DNA from: an uncultured Hyphomicrobiales bacterium
GTDB lineage: Bacteria > Pseudomonadota > Alphaproteobacteria > Rhizobiales > Aestuariivirgaceae
Assembly: GCA_903930095.1 (NCBI GenBank)
Contig: CAIYXE010000687.1
Location: 1-5,978 of the forward strand
Reading direction: 5' to 3'
Length of the DNA: 5,978 nt
Shown in pieces: positions 5,287-5,978 of this stretch. A model generated the notes under the pieces. The model made no database searches, was not told the DNA's origin, and was given only the letters and a program-made list of their open reading frames with translations. Numbering within the stretch: the first letter of the stretch is position 1; every line of letters begins with the position of its first letter. The translations under genes were made by a program, and so were the position numbers.

Positions 5287-5978
5287 GCCGTGATGTCTCC
5301 GATGAGCACCCATTCGTCGGTGCCTTTCTTCCAGAGGGTTGCGCCGGCGTACTGGCCAGAAAGCTTGAGCCTTGACCCCGACGAGCGGATGGTGACCCCG
5401 GCCCCGCCGACGGTCACCTGCCCTGCCCCGTACTGCAGGAGGTCGATCCGGGTGCCGAGGGGCAAGGCCACGGATGCGTTGGCCGGGATCGCCAGCGTGA
5501 TCGCCGCCGCGTTGTTCAGGGTCACAAGCTTTCCGGCGTCGGCGAGAACGAGCGTGTAGCTCGTGCCGGTCTGGGCGTTTTCCGGGACGGTGGTGACCGT
5601 GTCGTGGACCTGGGCGGTGGTGGCGATCTGGGTGCTGTCGGCATAGGCCGCGGCGCTGGGAGCGGTGGGGGTTCCGGTGAGGGCGGGCGACGCCAGCGGG
5701 GCTTTCCCGTCCAGTGTAGTCTGGAGACCGGTCACATCCGCGACGGCATGGCTGTGCGAGGTATTGGCCTTACCGTTCAGGGCATTCTGGGTTGCGGTGG
5801 AGATGGGCTTGGCGGCATCTGAGGTGTTGTCGACGTCTCCAAGGCCAACGTCCGCCTTGGCGAGCGTCACGGCGCCGGTCTTGCCTGCAACCGAGCGAGT
5901 GGGCCCTACCTCGAGGATCGCGTCGGTGCCGTCGTTCCTCCTGAGGTAGAGCTTTCCGTCATATGTATTGACGGCCAG
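5283..5978 (-). CDS. Phage tail fibre protein, C-terminal part (5' end beyond the window)
   Basis: The frame is open to the right edge without a stop, and 231 residues are visible. The first ones, LAVNTYDGKLYLRRNDGTDA, then VAGKTGAVTLAKADVGLGDV and DNTSDAAKP, are classic tail-fibre repeats, so the GTG at 5868-5870 is internal and not the start. Next comes a low-complexity segment (NGKANTSHSHAVADVTGLQ, then LDGKAPLASPALTGTPTAPS, about 68-107), typical of trimeric fibre shafts. The compact C-terminal domain (about 136-231) runs from TGTSYTLVLADAGKLVTLNN through AITLAIPANASVALPLGTRI and QVTVGGAGVTIRSSG to LWKKGTDEWVLIGDITA. This domain is widespread at the ends of alphaproteobacterial prophage fibres. 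The protein should form the distal tail fibre that contacts the host surface. Its stop overlaps the next gene's start by ATGA, implying coupled translation. Confidence 0.88.
   Translation of the reverse strand: MAVNTYDGKLYLRRNDGTDAILEVGPTRSVAGKTGAVTLAKADVGLGDVDNTSDAAKPISTATQNALNGKANTSHSHAVADVTGLQTTLDGKAPLASPALTGTPTAPSAAAYADSTQIATTAQVHDTVTTVPENAQTGTSYTLVLADAGKLVTLNNAAAITLAIPANASVALPLGTRIDLLQYGAGQVTVGGAGVTIRSSGSRLKLSGQYAGATLWKKGTDEWVLIGDITA

Noticed and set aside
5283..5870. Fibre gene starting at GTG 5870 as a complete 195-residue protein
   Set aside because: The frame continues upstream to the window edge with typical fibre sequence (YDGKLYLRRNDGTD, VAGKTGA), so the gene is partial at its 5' end.
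1..5978. CRISPR array, tRNA or rRNA genes
   Set aside because: I saw no regularly spaced direct repeats and recognised no tRNA cloverleaf or rRNA sequence on either strand.

Overview
The window looks like an accessory stretch of an alphaproteobacterial genome, most likely Rhizobiales. This rests on an Omp25/Omp31-type outer-membrane barrel, GC-rich coding with G/C third positions, IS3 and IS110 debris of the kind common in rhizobial plasmids and islands, and a tail-fibre pair typical of rhizobial prophages. The assignment is made by eye and not by a search.

Layout. (1) Positions 1-100 hold a minus-strand fragment of an IS3-family transposase (OrfB integrase core), cut off in its D-N-G motif. 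(2) From about 100 to about 609 lies the left part of an IS110-family element: a structured leader of about 146 bases with two strong hairpins, then a transposase 5' half (start 247) that keeps the whole DEDD RuvC-like tetrad but loses the serine-recombinase half. (3) At about 605-615 the IS110 sequence is fused to the 3' end of a minus-strand TIM-barrel gene (597-1439) resembling 3-dehydroshikimate dehydratase. Its last codons and stop appear to come from the IS. (4) Positions 1440-1662 form a divergent intergenic region with a good plus-strand promoter (1515-1543). (5) Positions 1663-2400 encode the outer-membrane beta-barrel protein, followed by a strong hairpin terminator at 2409-2434. (6) Positions 2487-3899 encode a compact AMP-forming acyl-CoA synthetase/ligase with a TTG start. 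(7) Positions 3900-4359 hold no intact gene, only a frameshifted minus-strand remnant that looks like a cupredoxin or multicopper-oxidase C-terminus. (8) Two adjacent hairpins (4360-4382 and 4392-4418) separate this from (9) two overlapping minus-strand phage tail genes: a tail-fibre protein entering from the right edge (5283-5978) and a downstream tail-associated protein (4465-5286), coupled by an ATGA stop/start overlap.

The genes do not form one pathway. The window is a mosaic: IS scars, three unrelated host-type genes with separate signals, a decayed gene, then the end of a prophage tail module. I see no convincing new defence or biosynthetic system. The best leads are the IS110 leader RNA with its junctions, the chimeric 3' end of the dehydratase gene, and the prophage/host boundary.
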